This document shows, in pieces, positions 52,747 through 61,913 of a stretch of 64,000 nt of DNA. A program made the position numbers and the translations under genes. The notes under the pieces are model-generated. The model saw only the letters and a program-made list of their open reading frames with translations. It ran no database searches and was not told the DNA's origin. Position 1 is the stretch's first letter. The number at the start of each line of letters is the position of its first letter. Source of the stretch: Phycisphaerales bacterium (GTDB lineage Bacteria; Planctomycetota; Phycisphaerae; Phycisphaerales; UBA1924); assembly GCA_029260295.1 (NCBI GenBank), contig JAJDDN010000002.1, positions 248,001-312,000 on the forward strand, given 5' to 3'.

Positions 52747-53889
52747 ATGAGCACCGCGCAAAGTACTTTCTCCAAGGGTCTTGAGGGCGTTATTGCCGCC
52801 CAGACTGAAATGTCGTTTATCAATGGCACAGAGGGGATTCTCGAATATGTTGGGATCGCGATCGGCGACCTCGCCTCGCAGAGCTCGTTCGAGGAGACGG
52901 TGTTCTTGCTGTGGAACAAGCGGCTTCCTTCTGCTGAGGAACTCGGTGCGTTTACGACCGATCTGCGTGCCAACTATGGCGTGTGCGACTCGCTCAAGGA
53001 GCGGATCAAGGCGTGCCCGGTAGACGCTGAACCGATGCATGTGATCCGCACGATGATCAGCTCGATGGCGATGGATGATTCATCACCCAATGACAACTCT
53101 GTTGAGGCGGCTCGTGAGAAGTCACTCCAGATTCTGGCAACCACTCCTGCGATCGTGGCGGCGTTTGATCGTCACCGTCGTGGACTCGAAATTATCGAAG
53201 CGGACAAGACCCTGAGCTTTGCGGCCAACTTCTTGTACATGCTCAATGGCGAGAAGCCAACCGAAGCCATGACACGGGCGTTCGATATCTGCATGATTAC
53301 CCATGCGGATCACGGGCTCAACAACTCGACCTTCGCGGCACGGGTTGTAATCTCGACACTCTCGGATGTGTACTCGTCGATCACCGCTGCGGTGGGTTCG
53401 CTGCGTGGGCCGCTTCATGGCGGGGCCAACGAGGGCGTGATGAAGATGCTCAACCTTATTCCAACTGTTGAAGGGGCTGAGGCGCATGTGATGAACATGA
53501 TCGCTAATAAAGAGCGGATCATGGGCTTCGGGCACCGGGTGTACAAGTCCAAGGATCCTCGCGCCAGCGAGCTGATGACGCTTGCCAAGCAGCTTGCTGA
53601 TGACACCGGGAACAGCGAGTTTTATGAGAAATCTCATGCGATCGAGCAGGTCATGGAACGCGAATACGCGGCCAAGGGGATCTACCCGAATGTCGATTTC
53701 TACTCGGCGACGACTTACCACTGCATTGGTCTGAAGCTTGACCTGTTCACACCGATGTTCGTGCTTGCACGGATCGCGGGATGGGCTGGGCATGTGATCG
53801 AGCAGCTTGATGACAACCGATTGTTCCGTCCTACGACGGATTATGTTGGGCCGCATGATGCTCCGTATACGGCTGTCGAGAAGCGGTAA
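52747..53889 (+). CDS. gltA: Citrate synthase
   Basis: The enzyme joining acetyl-CoA and oxaloacetate at the start of the TCA cycle, 380 residues from the ATG at 52747 (MSTAQSTFSKGLEGVIAAQTEMS). The frame opens at 52627 in the tail of the upstream region; the ribosome site GAAAGGA before 52747 settles the start. Catalytic His residues lie in ITHADHGLNNSTFAARV (~186-189), GPLHGGANEG (H224) and MGFGHRVYKSKDPR (H263), with the catalytic Asp in NVDFYSA. Divergent from the rhomboid gene. Confidence 0.95.
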   Translation: MSTAQSTFSKGLEGVIAAQTEMSFINGTEGILEYVGIAIGDLASQSSFEETVFLLWNKRLPSAEELGAFTTDLRANYGVCDSLKERIKACPVDAEPMHVIRTMISSMAMDDSSPNDNSVEAAREKSLQILATTPAIVAAFDRHRRGLEIIEADKTLSFAANFLYMLNGEKPTEAMTRAFDICMITHADHGLNNSTFAARVVISTLSDVYSSITAAVGSLRGPLHGGANEGVMKMLNLIPTVEGAEAHVMNMIANKERIMGFGHRVYKSKDPRASELMTLAKQLADDTGNSEFYEKSHAIEQVMEREYAAKGIYPNVDFYSATTYHCIGLKLDLFTPMFVLARIAGWAGHVIEQLDDNRLFRPTTDYVGPHDAPYTAVEKR

Positions 53890-53924
53890 GCTGATTTCAT
53901 TCAATACAGAATGCACTGGGGTGT

Positions 53925-54905
53925 TTGTTGTCTATTCATTCAGCAGGAACAACAAGCCTTGGTGTTTTTGATACGAACTACCGGGAATGGGATCATTGGT
54001 TTCCGGCTTGCGAGAACACGAATGGCCGGCATCAAGATCTGGTGATCCGTCCTTATGATCGCCAAGCGGATCATGTTTTGCTTATGGGGACACTCCTGCC
54101 TGAGTTTGGTGGGCCTCGGCTTCCGTATCATTTGAAGAAGAAGGCCAAGATCAGGCGGCGGGTGGAAGCTCGGAAGATTGAATATATCGTCGAGCAACTG
54201 GGCCGTGACCGGGATTCAGTCTCAATCCTTGTGTATGAGCCTTGCGAGATGTATGGGGACGACTGGTTTGAGGCGGCCAACTCGATCTGTGACCGGGTCT
54301 ATGCGCCTGATGAGAGAGCACGGCACCCGATTACACTGCCGGCCACTTGGTCGTTCCCCGAATCGGTTCGCCAGTTGCGGGCAGAGAGCCCGGGCGTTGA
54401 TCGCCCGATTGACATTGCCTGTATTACGAGTGGCAAGCTTGATTGGAAGGGGCATAGGGAGCGGCTTGATTTTATTCGATTGCTCAGGGAGTCTGGGGTT
54501 CGGGTTTCGTTGTATGGCCGAAACTTGCCCGAAGATTTGATGGCCCACGAGGATTCCTTCGGACCTGTTGCTTCGAAGGCGACGATACTGCGGGGTGCCC
54601 GCTTTGCTCTTTCATTAGAGAATGATGCGACCAATGACCGGTATGTGACCGAGAAGATTTGGGATCCGTTGTTGTGCTGGTCATTGCCTTTGTACTATGG
54701 CTCCGGGGCTGTGGACAGGCTGATTCCGAGCGAATCCTTTATCCGGATACCTGATTTTTCTGAGAGAGGAGTCCAGGTTGTGCGCGACGCCCTTGCCAAG
54801 CCGGGCTTGTGGGAAGATCGGCTCGATGCGATCGGGCGTGCGAGAAAGCTGGCGCTTGGGGATTTACGGATAACAGAGTGGGCTTGGAGAACCTTGCCTC
54901 GCTAG
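53925..54905 (+). CDS. Glycosyltransferase family 10 (fucosyltransferase-like)
   Basis: A 326-residue enzyme. The C-terminal motif ALSLENDATNDRYVTEKIWDPLL followed by PLYYGSG and PSESFIRIPDF is the classic alpha-1,3-fucosyltransferase signature (EN..YVTEK). These enzymes transfer fucose to glycan or lipopolysaccharide acceptors. The N-terminal half is less conserved, as usual. The start is a TTG at 53925 or the next TTG; a GGGG stretch lies nearby. It follows gltA by 35 bases. The role is presumably in a cell-surface glycan. Confidence 0.8.
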   Translation: MLSIHSAGTTSLGVFDTNYREWDHWFPACENTNGRHQDLVIRPYDRQADHVLLMGTLLPEFGGPRLPYHLKKKAKIRRRVEARKIEYIVEQLGRDRDSVSILVYEPCEMYGDDWFEAANSICDRVYAPDERARHPITLPATWSFPESVRQLRAESPGVDRPIDIACITSGKLDWKGHRERLDFIRLLRESGVRVSLYGRNLPEDLMAHEDSFGPVASKATILRGARFALSLENDATNDRYVTEKIWDPLLCWSLPLYYGSGAVDRLIPSESFIRIPDFSERGVQVVRDALAKPGLWEDRLDAIGRARKLALGDLRITEWAWRTLPR

Positions 54906-54931
54906 ATGCTGCGTGGCGACTTCTGGCGGGA

Positions 54932-55918
54932 TTAGTTTGATATTTTTGCATTTGGAAACTTTGGAGACTTGAATCGAGTGGCTAGGACTCTCACCACATG
55001 CTTTGGGCGGAGGGCGAGCGGGTCGTGTTTCATTGCTCTTATTGCGAGCTCTGTCGCGCGGCTCTTTGAAAGCTCCGAGGGTCGCCGGGCGTGGTCTCGA
55101 ACTCCTCGCCATGCATAAAGGCAGAGGATGCGACGAAACTTTTTTTCTATGCGATTTCTGGGCTTAGGCTCGAGGCTTTCGAAGAGGTGTTTGTTTTGAT
55201 CGTAGATTTTATCAAGCACATTGCTATGCCCTTCATGGTGGGTGCGATGGACTCCGGCGTCGTGCAATCGGTACCCGACATTCATGCTGTCTACGAAGGC
55301 GGACTTCATGAATCTAGAAAGATGCATCATGATTACAAGGTCTTCGTAAAGACTGAATCCCTGCGCGTGTTTGGTGGCTTCGGCAAGTGATTTGGTATCG
55401 GTGAGGGGGAACCTGCATTGGATGCCGCCTGGGAACTCGAATCCTATAACTGATTCAAAGACATCGCCGGCCGGGATGTCTTGATTGCTGCTGGCCCATG
55501 GGCGTATTTCAAGCCCTTCTGCATCGATTAGTTTAAGATCAGAATACACAAATCCTGCGTCTGGGTTGTTGATAAGGCATTGCTCTTCGAGTTCGAGTTT
55601 ATTTGGGTAGAAGAGATCGTCGCCGTCAAGATATGTGATGAGATCACATCTAGATCGCTTAACTCCGAGGTGCCGGTTTGTGCCGTTGCCTTGGTTAACA
55701 TCGTTGACCTGGATTGTGAAGAGACCGGGATACTCCTGCTCATATTTTCGGAGCACTTCGGCCGAATCGTCGGGGGAGACATCGTCGATCACAATAATCT
55801 GATCGGGCTTCCGGGTTTGGGCAAGTACCGATTCGATGGCTTCGATGAGATAGTCGCGTTGATTGTATGAAATAATACATACAGCAATTGTTTTTCTTTG
55901 CACAGAACCCCTCCGCAA
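54932..55918 (-). CDS. Glycosyltransferase family 2
   Basis: A 328-residue enzyme with the GT-A opening ICIISYNQRDYLIEAIESVLAQTRKPDQIIVIDDVSPDDS-like stretch (residues ~13-52) and the DXD sugar-nucleotide motif (YLDGDDLFYPN, ~95-105). No membrane helix is apparent. The last ~100 residues are basic. It converges with the GT10 gene and probably belongs to the same surface-glycan function. The donor and acceptor are unknown. Confidence 0.85.
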   Translation of the reverse strand: MRRGSVQRKTIAVCIISYNQRDYLIEAIESVLAQTRKPDQIIVIDDVSPDDSAEVLRKYEQEYPGLFTIQVNDVNQGNGTNRHLGVKRSRCDLITYLDGDDLFYPNKLELEEQCLINNPDAGFVYSDLKLIDAEGLEIRPWASSNQDIPAGDVFESVIGFEFPGGIQCRFPLTDTKSLAEATKHAQGFSLYEDLVIMMHLSRFMKSAFVDSMNVGYRLHDAGVHRTHHEGHSNVLDKIYDQNKHLFESLEPKPRNRIEKKFRRILCLYAWRGVRDHARRPSELSKSRATELAIRAMKHDPLALRPKHVVRVLATRFKSPKFPNAKISN

Positions 55919-56004
55919 AATACCCTATAGCTCCGATCGAGTATAGTGGAATTTACGGGCAGACAGGATCCCTTAATACTTTATTTTAAAGAACATCGAG
56001 CCCT

Positions 56005-56469
56005 TTAGATGCCGAGCTCGGCGAGGATTGCATCGAGGACGAGGCGGGTGCGGGATTCGGAGTCTGGGTCGATGTTGATCGTGAGTTTGACGCCGCCTGA
56101 GGGTTGGGTGGTGGTGTTGACATGGATGCGGCTGTAGGGCGATCCGGGCTGGGAAAGGGCGAGGAGCTTGCCGCCTTGGGGTGAGATGGTGGATTTTTCG
56201 ATGACATGGCCTTGGCGGAGGAGTTCTGACTTTGCGGCGATGAGGACGGACTCTGTGCGGACTCCTGGTGGGAGATCTGCTTGGAGTGTGCCCCAGAGGT
56301 AGGAGGCGGAGATTGGTGTTTGGCCTTGCCAGGCGGTGGATTTGCGCATGGCGGGGACAGATTCGCAGCCTTGGAGGGTTGCGAGAGAACAAATTCCGAT
56401 CAGAATGGTGGTGAGGATCAGCATATGGCGGGATTGATCGCGCAGTGTCGTGGGTGTGGTGGGTAACAT
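56005..56469 (-). CDS. Lipoprotein, DUF3568-like
   Basis: A protein of 154 residues from the ATG at 56469, or 139 from 56424 (MLILTTILIGICSLATLQGC). The lipobox LATLQGC indicates lipid attachment after signal cleavage. The mature part (ISASYLWGTLQADLPPGVRTESVLIAAKSELLRQGHVIEK... ILAELG) has the pattern of DUF3568, small lipoproteins with one alpha/beta domain. The longer frame to 56622 overlaps rpsU's leader and is less likely. No clear ribosome site. Function is unknown. Confidence 0.6.
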   Translation of the reverse strand: MLPTTPTTLRDQSRHMLILTTILIGICSLATLQGCESVPAMRKSTAWQGQTPISASYLWGTLQADLPPGVRTESVLIAAKSELLRQGHVIEKSTISPQGGKLLALSQPGSPYSRIHVNTTTQPSGGVKLTINIDPDSESRTRLVLDAILAELGI

Positions 56470-56615
56470 GGGGGAAAGGATCGGCGATATGGGATGTTTG
56501 GCTGCAATTGCTGGGAGTTGAGGGTTGATTGCTTGACCCTTGGGGCGGGGGTGCCTTTGATAGGGGCCCTGCGGCGAGTGCTGCGGACGATATCCTTGAA
56601 GAGAATGGAGCCCTA

Positions 56616-56789
56616 ATGGCAATTCGGATCAAAACGCGTGGTAATGAGAGTGCTGAGCAGATGATGCGTCGGTTCAAGAAGCTGTGCGAAAAAGAGGGTC
56701 TGGTCAAGGATGTGAAGCGTAAAGAGTACTACGAGAAGCCGTCAGAGCGGAGACGCCGGGCTGCTAAGCGTGCTCCTGCACGCGACTAA
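56616..56789 (+). CDS. rpsU: 30S ribosomal protein S21
   Basis: A 57-residue basic protein started at 56616 (MAIRIKTRGNESAEQMMRRFKKLCEKEGL). The following KDVKRKEYYEKPSERRRRAAKR is the usual S21 C-terminal. A GGAG ribosome site lies close by. The 30-codon upstream frame extension is not part of it. A terminator follows, so it is a single-gene unit. Confidence 0.95.
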   Translation: MAIRIKTRGNESAEQMMRRFKKLCEKEGLVKDVKRKEYYEKPSERRRRAAKRAPARD

Positions 56790-56829
56790 TAGTACAGTCG
56801 GGTTGATGCTCGAATGATGTGATTGAATG

Positions 56830-56855
56830 CCGTCCTGAAAATGGGACGGTTTTTT
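56830..56855 (+). terminator. Terminator after rpsU
   Basis: A six-base-pair stem (CCGTCC / GGACGG) with an eight-base loop and six T follows, 40 bases after the S21 stop. Confidence 0.88.
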
Positions 56856-57062
56856 ATTAAGGTTTTTTTGTTGAGAATGATGACGGAATGCCGTTTTTAG
56901 AGGCATGATCCGATTTTATTGGTAAGCACGCACTAGAATCGCGACCCCTGTTTGGGGGCAGAAGTCGTTCAAGCATTTACAGTTCAAATCCATTCCTGAT
57001 CGTGACTTGGGTGACACACAGGAAGAGCAGGAATCCCACCACCACCCAGAGGCACGCACACT

Positions 57063-59762
57063 ATGAGTATGCAACTCATGCCAACATTGGCATCGATGTC
57101 GGATGTGACACCGGCGTATTACCTTGCACCGATCGGGGGCGTTCTTGCCCTGCTGATGGCCAAGGTGTTCCAGAAATCAGTCATGAGCAAATCAGAAGGC
57201 TCAGAGGACATGATCGAGATCGCTCAGGCGGTCCGTGATGGTGCGATGGCGTACCTGACTCGTCAATACAAAGTGGTCGCGGGCGTGTTCGTCTTGCTGA
57301 TCGCTTTCCTTGCGATCATGTACTTCCTTGGTCTTCAGTCGCCTTACGCCCTCATCGGTGTTCCTGTTGCTGGTCTGTTCTCAGGCTTGTGTGGCTGGTT
57401 CGGGATGAAGATGGCGACCAATGCGTCGGCACGCACGACCCACGCGGTTGCGAGTTCACTCAATGAAGGGCTCACCGTTGCGTTCCGTTCCGGTGCGGTC
57501 ATGGGGCTCAATGTTGTGGGCTTCGCACTGATCGATGTCTCGGCATGGTTCTTTATCTTCAACTTCTTTGAGATCGGAAACGGGATCACTGAAATCACCA
57601 CCATCATGCTCACCTTCGGGATGGGTGCTTCGACGCAGGCGTTGTTCGCTCGTGTTGGTGGCGGGATCTACACCAAGGCGGCCGATGTTGGTGCTGACCT
57701 TGTTGGTAAGGTTGAAGCTGGTATTCCAGAAGATGACGCTCGTAACCCAGCGACCATCGCGGACAATGTCGGTGACAATGTTGGTGATGTTGCGGGTATG
57801 GGTGCTGACCTTTATGAATCGTACTACGGGTCGATTCTCGCGACGATGGCGCTTGGTGCCGCGGCTGCGATGACGCTTGCTAATGGCGATGCCGCGGCAT
57901 CGTTCGGACTCAAGCTGGCCGTCACACCGATGGCGCTCGCTGGTCTGGGCATCTTCTGCTCGATCATCGGTATCTTTGCGGTCAAGGCCAAAGAGAACGC
58001 GAGCTTCTCGCAGCTTCTCAAAGGGCTCCACAAGGGCGTGTATGTTGCCTCGGCGTTGATCGTCCTTGGCGCATTCGGGCTTCTTTGGTTCATCCTCAAC
58101 GATGCGACTGAACTCAATGGCATTACCACCTGGTGGGGCTTGGGTCTTTCGATCTGCTCGGGCTTGCTTTCGGGTCTTGTGATCGCTCATGCGACTGAGT
58201 ACTACACCTCGTACGAGCATCCACCAACCAAGCGGATCGCTGAGCAGGCACTGACTGGTCCTGCGACCGTGATCATTGCTGGTATTGCTGAAGGCATGAA
58301 GTCCACATGGGCATCACTCCTCGTTGTTGTTGTCGCGATCATCGCGGCGTTCTCGTTTGCTGGCGGCGGCGACTCATTCCTGATGGGTCTCTACGGCGTC
58401 GGTATCGCGGCGGTTGGTATGCTCTCGACCTTGGGTATTACCCTGGCGACTGATGCATACGGCCCGATCGCGGACAACGCTGGTGGTAACGCTGAGATGA
58501 CCGGCCAGGAGCCGATCGTCCGCGAGCGTACCGACATGCTCGATTCATTGGGCAACACCACCGCAGCGACCGGCAAGGGCTTTGCGATTGGTTCAGCAGC
58601 ATTGACTGCGATGGCACTCTTCGCGGCGTACATCCAGATCGTTCAGGTTCAGATTGGTTCACAGGCTGAATCATTCTTCGATAGCGGTTCATATGTTGCA
58701 CCGGCCGACGCTGATATGGGCTACGCGGTTTACCAGGGACACGGCAAGTTTGCGGTTGTCACTGGTGCTGACGATTCCATGAATGTAGACGGCGGCATGC
58801 TGCTCGATGTCAAAATGGCTGACGGCTCACATACAACCAAGATCGACAAGAGCAATGTCAAACAATCATTCACAATCACCGGAGACCACGATGCACGCTA
58901 TGACATCGTTGGCGATGGCTGGACGGCAACACTTGCATCAACAGAAGACGGCATGATCAAAGATGTGCTCAGCTTTTACAATGTGACACTTGCCAACCCG
59001 AAGCTTCTCGGTGGCATCTTCATTGGTGTACTGCTTGCGTTCTTATTCTGTGCGTTGACCATGAACGCTGTTGGGCGTGCTGCATACGCGATGATGAACG
59101 AATGTCGCCGTCAGTTTGGCTTTATTCGTCAGGCACTGCGTAATGGCGGGATGTCCGAAGAGGATGTTGCCAATCCAGACAACTGGCCTATGAAGGGCGT
59201 CGATCTCGATGGCCATCACTATCCTGACTATGCCGAGTGTGTGTCGATCTCGACCACCAGTGCACAGAAGGAAATGGTGATGCCTTCGATCTTGGCGATC
59301 GCGGTACCGATTCTCGTTGGCCTGACCTTGTCGGTCGCCGGCGTGATGGGGATGCTTGTTGGTGGTCTGACCTCGGGCTTTGCGCTTGCGGTCTTCATGT
59401 CCAACGCTGGTGGTGCTTGGGACAACGCGAAGAAGCTCCTTGAGTCCTACGGCGCGACCACGGCTGACGACATGGTCAATGGCACCGGCAACTCGGTGAA
59501 GATTCCTGACACCGTCCGCAGCGCGATCATGGATCGTGCCAAGGAAGCTGTCGGGGCCGGCAAGGGCGACCTGATTGTCTACGGCAAGGGCTCAGATGAT
59601 CACAAGGCGACCGTTGTTGGTGACACCGTTGGTGATCCGTTCAAGGATACCTCGGGCCCTGCACTCAACATTCTGATCAAGCTGATCTCGATTGTTTCGG
59701 TTGTGTTTGCGGGGCTGATCGTCGCCTACGGCGACATCCTCGGCGGCATCCTCGGGATCTGA
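57063..59762 (+). CDS. hppA: Membrane-bound pyrophosphatase (ion pump), with large insertion
   Basis: An 899-residue enzyme with about 16 membrane helices that uses pyrophosphate hydrolysis to pump protons or sodium ions. Active-site loops are visible: GGGIYTKAADVGADLVGKVE, EDDARNPATIADNVGDNVGD and, late, GDTVGDPFKDTSGPALN. The GNTTAATGKGFAIG segment has Ala where potassium-independent forms have Lys, so the pump is probably potassium-dependent. Proton or sodium cannot be decided. It is ~150-200 residues longer than most; about 100 of these (~540-640) are a polar insertion between two helices. Ribosome site GAGG; terminator after. Confidence 0.95.
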   Translation: MSMQLMPTLASMSDVTPAYYLAPIGGVLALLMAKVFQKSVMSKSEGSEDMIEIAQAVRDGAMAYLTRQYKVVAGVFVLLIAFLAIMYFLGLQSPYALIGVPVAGLFSGLCGWFGMKMATNASARTTHAVASSLNEGLTVAFRSGAVMGLNVVGFALIDVSAWFFIFNFFEIGNGITEITTIMLTFGMGASTQALFARVGGGIYTKAADVGADLVGKVEAGIPEDDARNPATIADNVGDNVGDVAGMGADLYESYYGSILATMALGAAAAMTLANGDAAASFGLKLAVTPMALAGLGIFCSIIGIFAVKAKENASFSQLLKGLHKGVYVASALIVLGAFGLLWFILNDATELNGITTWWGLGLSICSGLLSGLVIAHATEYYTSYEHPPTKRIAEQALTGPATVIIAGIAEGMKSTWASLLVVVVAIIAAFSFAGGGDSFLMGLYGVGIAAVGMLSTLGITLATDAYGPIADNAGGNAEMTGQEPIVRERTDMLDSLGNTTAATGKGFAIGSAALTAMALFAAYIQIVQVQIGSQAESFFDSGSYVAPADADMGYAVYQGHGKFAVVTGADDSMNVDGGMLLDVKMADGSHTTKIDKSNVKQSFTITGDHDARYDIVGDGWTATLASTEDGMIKDVLSFYNVTLANPKLLGGIFIGVLLAFLFCALTMNAVGRAAYAMMNECRRQFGFIRQALRNGGMSEEDVANPDNWPMKGVDLDGHHYPDYAECVSISTTSAQKEMVMPSILAIAVPILVGLTLSVAGVMGMLVGGLTSGFALAVFMSNAGGAWDNAKKLLESYGATTADDMVNGTGNSVKIPDTVRSAIMDRAKEAVGAGKGDLIVYGKGSDDHKATVVGDTVGDPFKDTSGPALNILIKLISIVSVVFAGLIVAYGDILGGILGI

Positions 59763-59789
59763 TTGATCCGCTGATACTGCATATTCAAG

Positions 59790-59820
59790 CCCCCAACGCT
59801 TTGGTGTTGGGGGTTTTTTT
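59790..59820 (+). terminator. Terminator after hppA
   Basis: An eight-base-pair stem (CCCCCAAC / GTTGGGGG) is followed by seven T, about 28 bases after the stop. Confidence 0.9.
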
Positions 59821-59900
59821 GTATGCATGAACAGCCGAACCGTTGATGGCGGGGATCGAATAGGATGTGGAGGGTTCTTATCTTTACCAAGGGACATGGC

Positions 59901-61694
59901 ATGATGATGAAATGGTTGGGCGTACTGCTGGTTGCTGTCGGGCTGGCTTCAGCGAGCCCGTTGGCTGATGAGGTTCAGGGGAAAGCCGAGGCGATACTGG
60001 ATTCGATCGAAGATCCGGCGTCGGCCAAGGTTGGCGCTAAGCAGATGAGGGCGCTTGCGGATATGGTGGCGGCGACGGCGAGTGATTGGCAGCTTGATGC
60101 TGTTGGGGTGGCCGAGGGGTACCTTGCGGTTGCGGAAATGCTCGCGGCTTCCGGGCGAGGTGATCTGGGGTCGTTTGCGGATTTGCTTGTTGAGTCGCCC
60201 GGGTTTGTTGTTGAGCTTGGGTTGTTGATTGATGAGAAGCATGACGCTTTGGATGGCGTGGCAATGGCGGCCAGGGAGTTGCTTGAGGCGCGAGGCGCGG
60301 CTGTGGAAGAGTTTGCGACGGTAAGCAGCGCGATCTGTGTGGTGCATGACCAGCGGGGGGACTACACGCGGCGGATCAATGAGAACCGGGTGGGATCACC
60401 CGAGCGATTGGAGATCTTTGATTTCTTTGCGGCCAACGCGCGGAGGATGCCTGTGAATCCCAACGCACTGAGCCCGGCGCTGATGGTCCATGTAGTGGAT
60501 ATGACAGAGACTCCTGAGCAGAGCGCGTGGGCGTTGAATCGGTACCGGGGGAACATGAAAATCGGGGATCGGTTCTTTGAGATTCAGTACGACACGGAGC
60601 ACTTCCGGAGCGGGGCGCCCAAGAAGGTGACGCAGAGCGGGGATTATAAGCTCGAATCGATCTTGCATTTCGGCGGGGTGTGCGCGGATCAGGCGTACTT
60701 TGCTGAGGGCGTGGCCAAGGCGACCTCGATCCCGTCGGCGTATGTGTATGCGCGGGGGACGGATGTTTCGCACGCGTGGATTGGGTATCTGGAGATCCGT
60801 GGCAAGCGGGCGATGTGGAACTTTGACTCTGGTCGGTACCCGGAATATCAGAACCTGCGGGGACGGCTTCTGAATCCTCAGACCGGTAGGCAGGTAGCCG
60901 ATGCGCGGGTCGGTTTGCTCGGCGGGCAGTTTTCGACGAAGGATTCGGATCGGTGGTCGGCGTTGGGTGTGAGCAAAGCGGTCGAGCGGATGCATCATGG
61001 GGCGTGGAGCGGGGATCACGATGTTTCGTTTGCGAGCTCTGGGGTCCGGAGTAAACTTCGTGAGGGAGGGACAGATGATCAGCTTGGCTTATTGCGGGCG
61101 GGGCTGACGCGGTGCGCGTTTGTGCCTGGCGGGTGGGAGTTGATGACGGAGATCGCCAATGAGGAATCCTTAGAACTTGGTGAGCTGGATGTTTGGGCTC
61201 GTGCAGTGGAGAAGATGTGCGGGACGCAGTATCAGGATTTTTCGTTTGATATTGTTGCGGCGTTGATTGAGTCGGTTGATGAGTACAAGGACCGGGCGGG
61301 GATGTGGGAGTGGGCGTTTACTCGGTACAAATCCAGGCCGGATCTTGCGGCGGCGGCGCGGATTAAACAGGGCGAGGTTTATACGACCCTCAAGGATCAT
61401 GATCGTGCTTGGCGGATGTACGAGGATGTATCTAAGCGGTATATCAACAATGGGCCGATGGTTTTGGAGGCACTGAGCCAGATGGCCTTGATGCTTGAGG
61501 TTGCTGGGCGGCGGGCAGAGATTATTCCGTACTTGCAGGATGCGGCGAGGCGGGTGCAGCGGCCACCCGCGATGGGGTCGGCGTTTGCATCGCAATCAAA
61601 CTATTACCAGATCCAATCCTCGCTGGCAATGGAACTTTCCCAGGCGGGGCGGGGCGAGGAATCTGCAGCGGTGTTGCGGTCGATTGGTTTTTAG
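59901..61694 (+). CDS. Secreted transglutaminase-like domain protein
   Basis: A protein of 597 residues from the ATG at 59901 (MMMKWLGVLLVAVGLASAS), which has an AAGGGA ribosome site; the frame opens at 59865. After the signal peptide the N-terminal ~250 residues are helical. The central part carries the transglutaminase/protease-like triad: Cys in FGGVCADQAYFAEGVA, His in DVSHAWIGYLEIRG and Asp in MWNFDSGRY (~261, 291 and 309). The C-terminal ~250 residues are helical with TPR-like repeats (ARIKQGEVYTTLKDHDRAWRMYED). It may process or cross-link peptides or bind proteins outside the cytoplasm; the activity is untested. Confidence 0.7.
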   Translation: MMMKWLGVLLVAVGLASASPLADEVQGKAEAILDSIEDPASAKVGAKQMRALADMVAATASDWQLDAVGVAEGYLAVAEMLAASGRGDLGSFADLLVESPGFVVELGLLIDEKHDALDGVAMAARELLEARGAAVEEFATVSSAICVVHDQRGDYTRRINENRVGSPERLEIFDFFAANARRMPVNPNALSPALMVHVVDMTETPEQSAWALNRYRGNMKIGDRFFEIQYDTEHFRSGAPKKVTQSGDYKLESILHFGGVCADQAYFAEGVAKATSIPSAYVYARGTDVSHAWIGYLEIRGKRAMWNFDSGRYPEYQNLRGRLLNPQTGRQVADARVGLLGGQFSTKDSDRWSALGVSKAVERMHHGAWSGDHDVSFASSGVRSKLREGGTDDQLGLLRAGLTRCAFVPGGWELMTEIANEESLELGELDVWARAVEKMCGTQYQDFSFDIVAALIESVDEYKDRAGMWEWAFTRYKSRPDLAAAARIKQGEVYTTLKDHDRAWRMYEDVSKRYINNGPMVLEALSQMALMLEVAGRRAEIIPYLQDAARRVQRPPAMGSAFASQSNYYQIQSSLAMELSQAGRGEESAAVLRSIGF

Positions 61695-61696
61695 GT

Positions 61697-61885
61697 TTAT
61701 GAGTCTTGAAACTCGTCAAAGGCGCCGCGTTTTTCTTGGTCGTCGATGTACTGCTGGAACTCTCCCATTTTGTAGGAGATGAAGCAGAAGGCGTGGTGGA
61801 GGGTGAGCCATTCGATGTCGGACTTGTCCTCATCGAGGTCTTTGCGGATGGTGTTGAGTTCGGCGAGGAAGGTTTCGGCTTTCAT
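61697..61885 (-). CDS. Small soluble protein of unknown function
   Basis: A 62-residue protein, acidic and helical (MKAETFLAELNTIRKDLDEDKSDIEWLTLHHAFCFISYKM...). No family is recognised. It is 28 bases downstream of the metal-transporter permease gene on the same strand. It ends two bases from the stop of the convergent transglutaminase-like gene. The compact frame in an otherwise tightly packed region, with a plausible protein composition, argues that it is real. Confidence 0.5.
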   Translation of the reverse strand: MKAETFLAELNTIRKDLDEDKSDIEWLTLHHAFCFISYKMGEFQQYIDDQEKRGAFDEFQDS

Positions 61886-61913
61886 GCTTGACGGCTTTCT
61901 ATAGATATTTTGG

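Noticed and set aside
52597..53040. An N-terminal extension of the rhomboid protease
   Set aside because: It runs antisense through the start of gltA and has no membrane or domain character.
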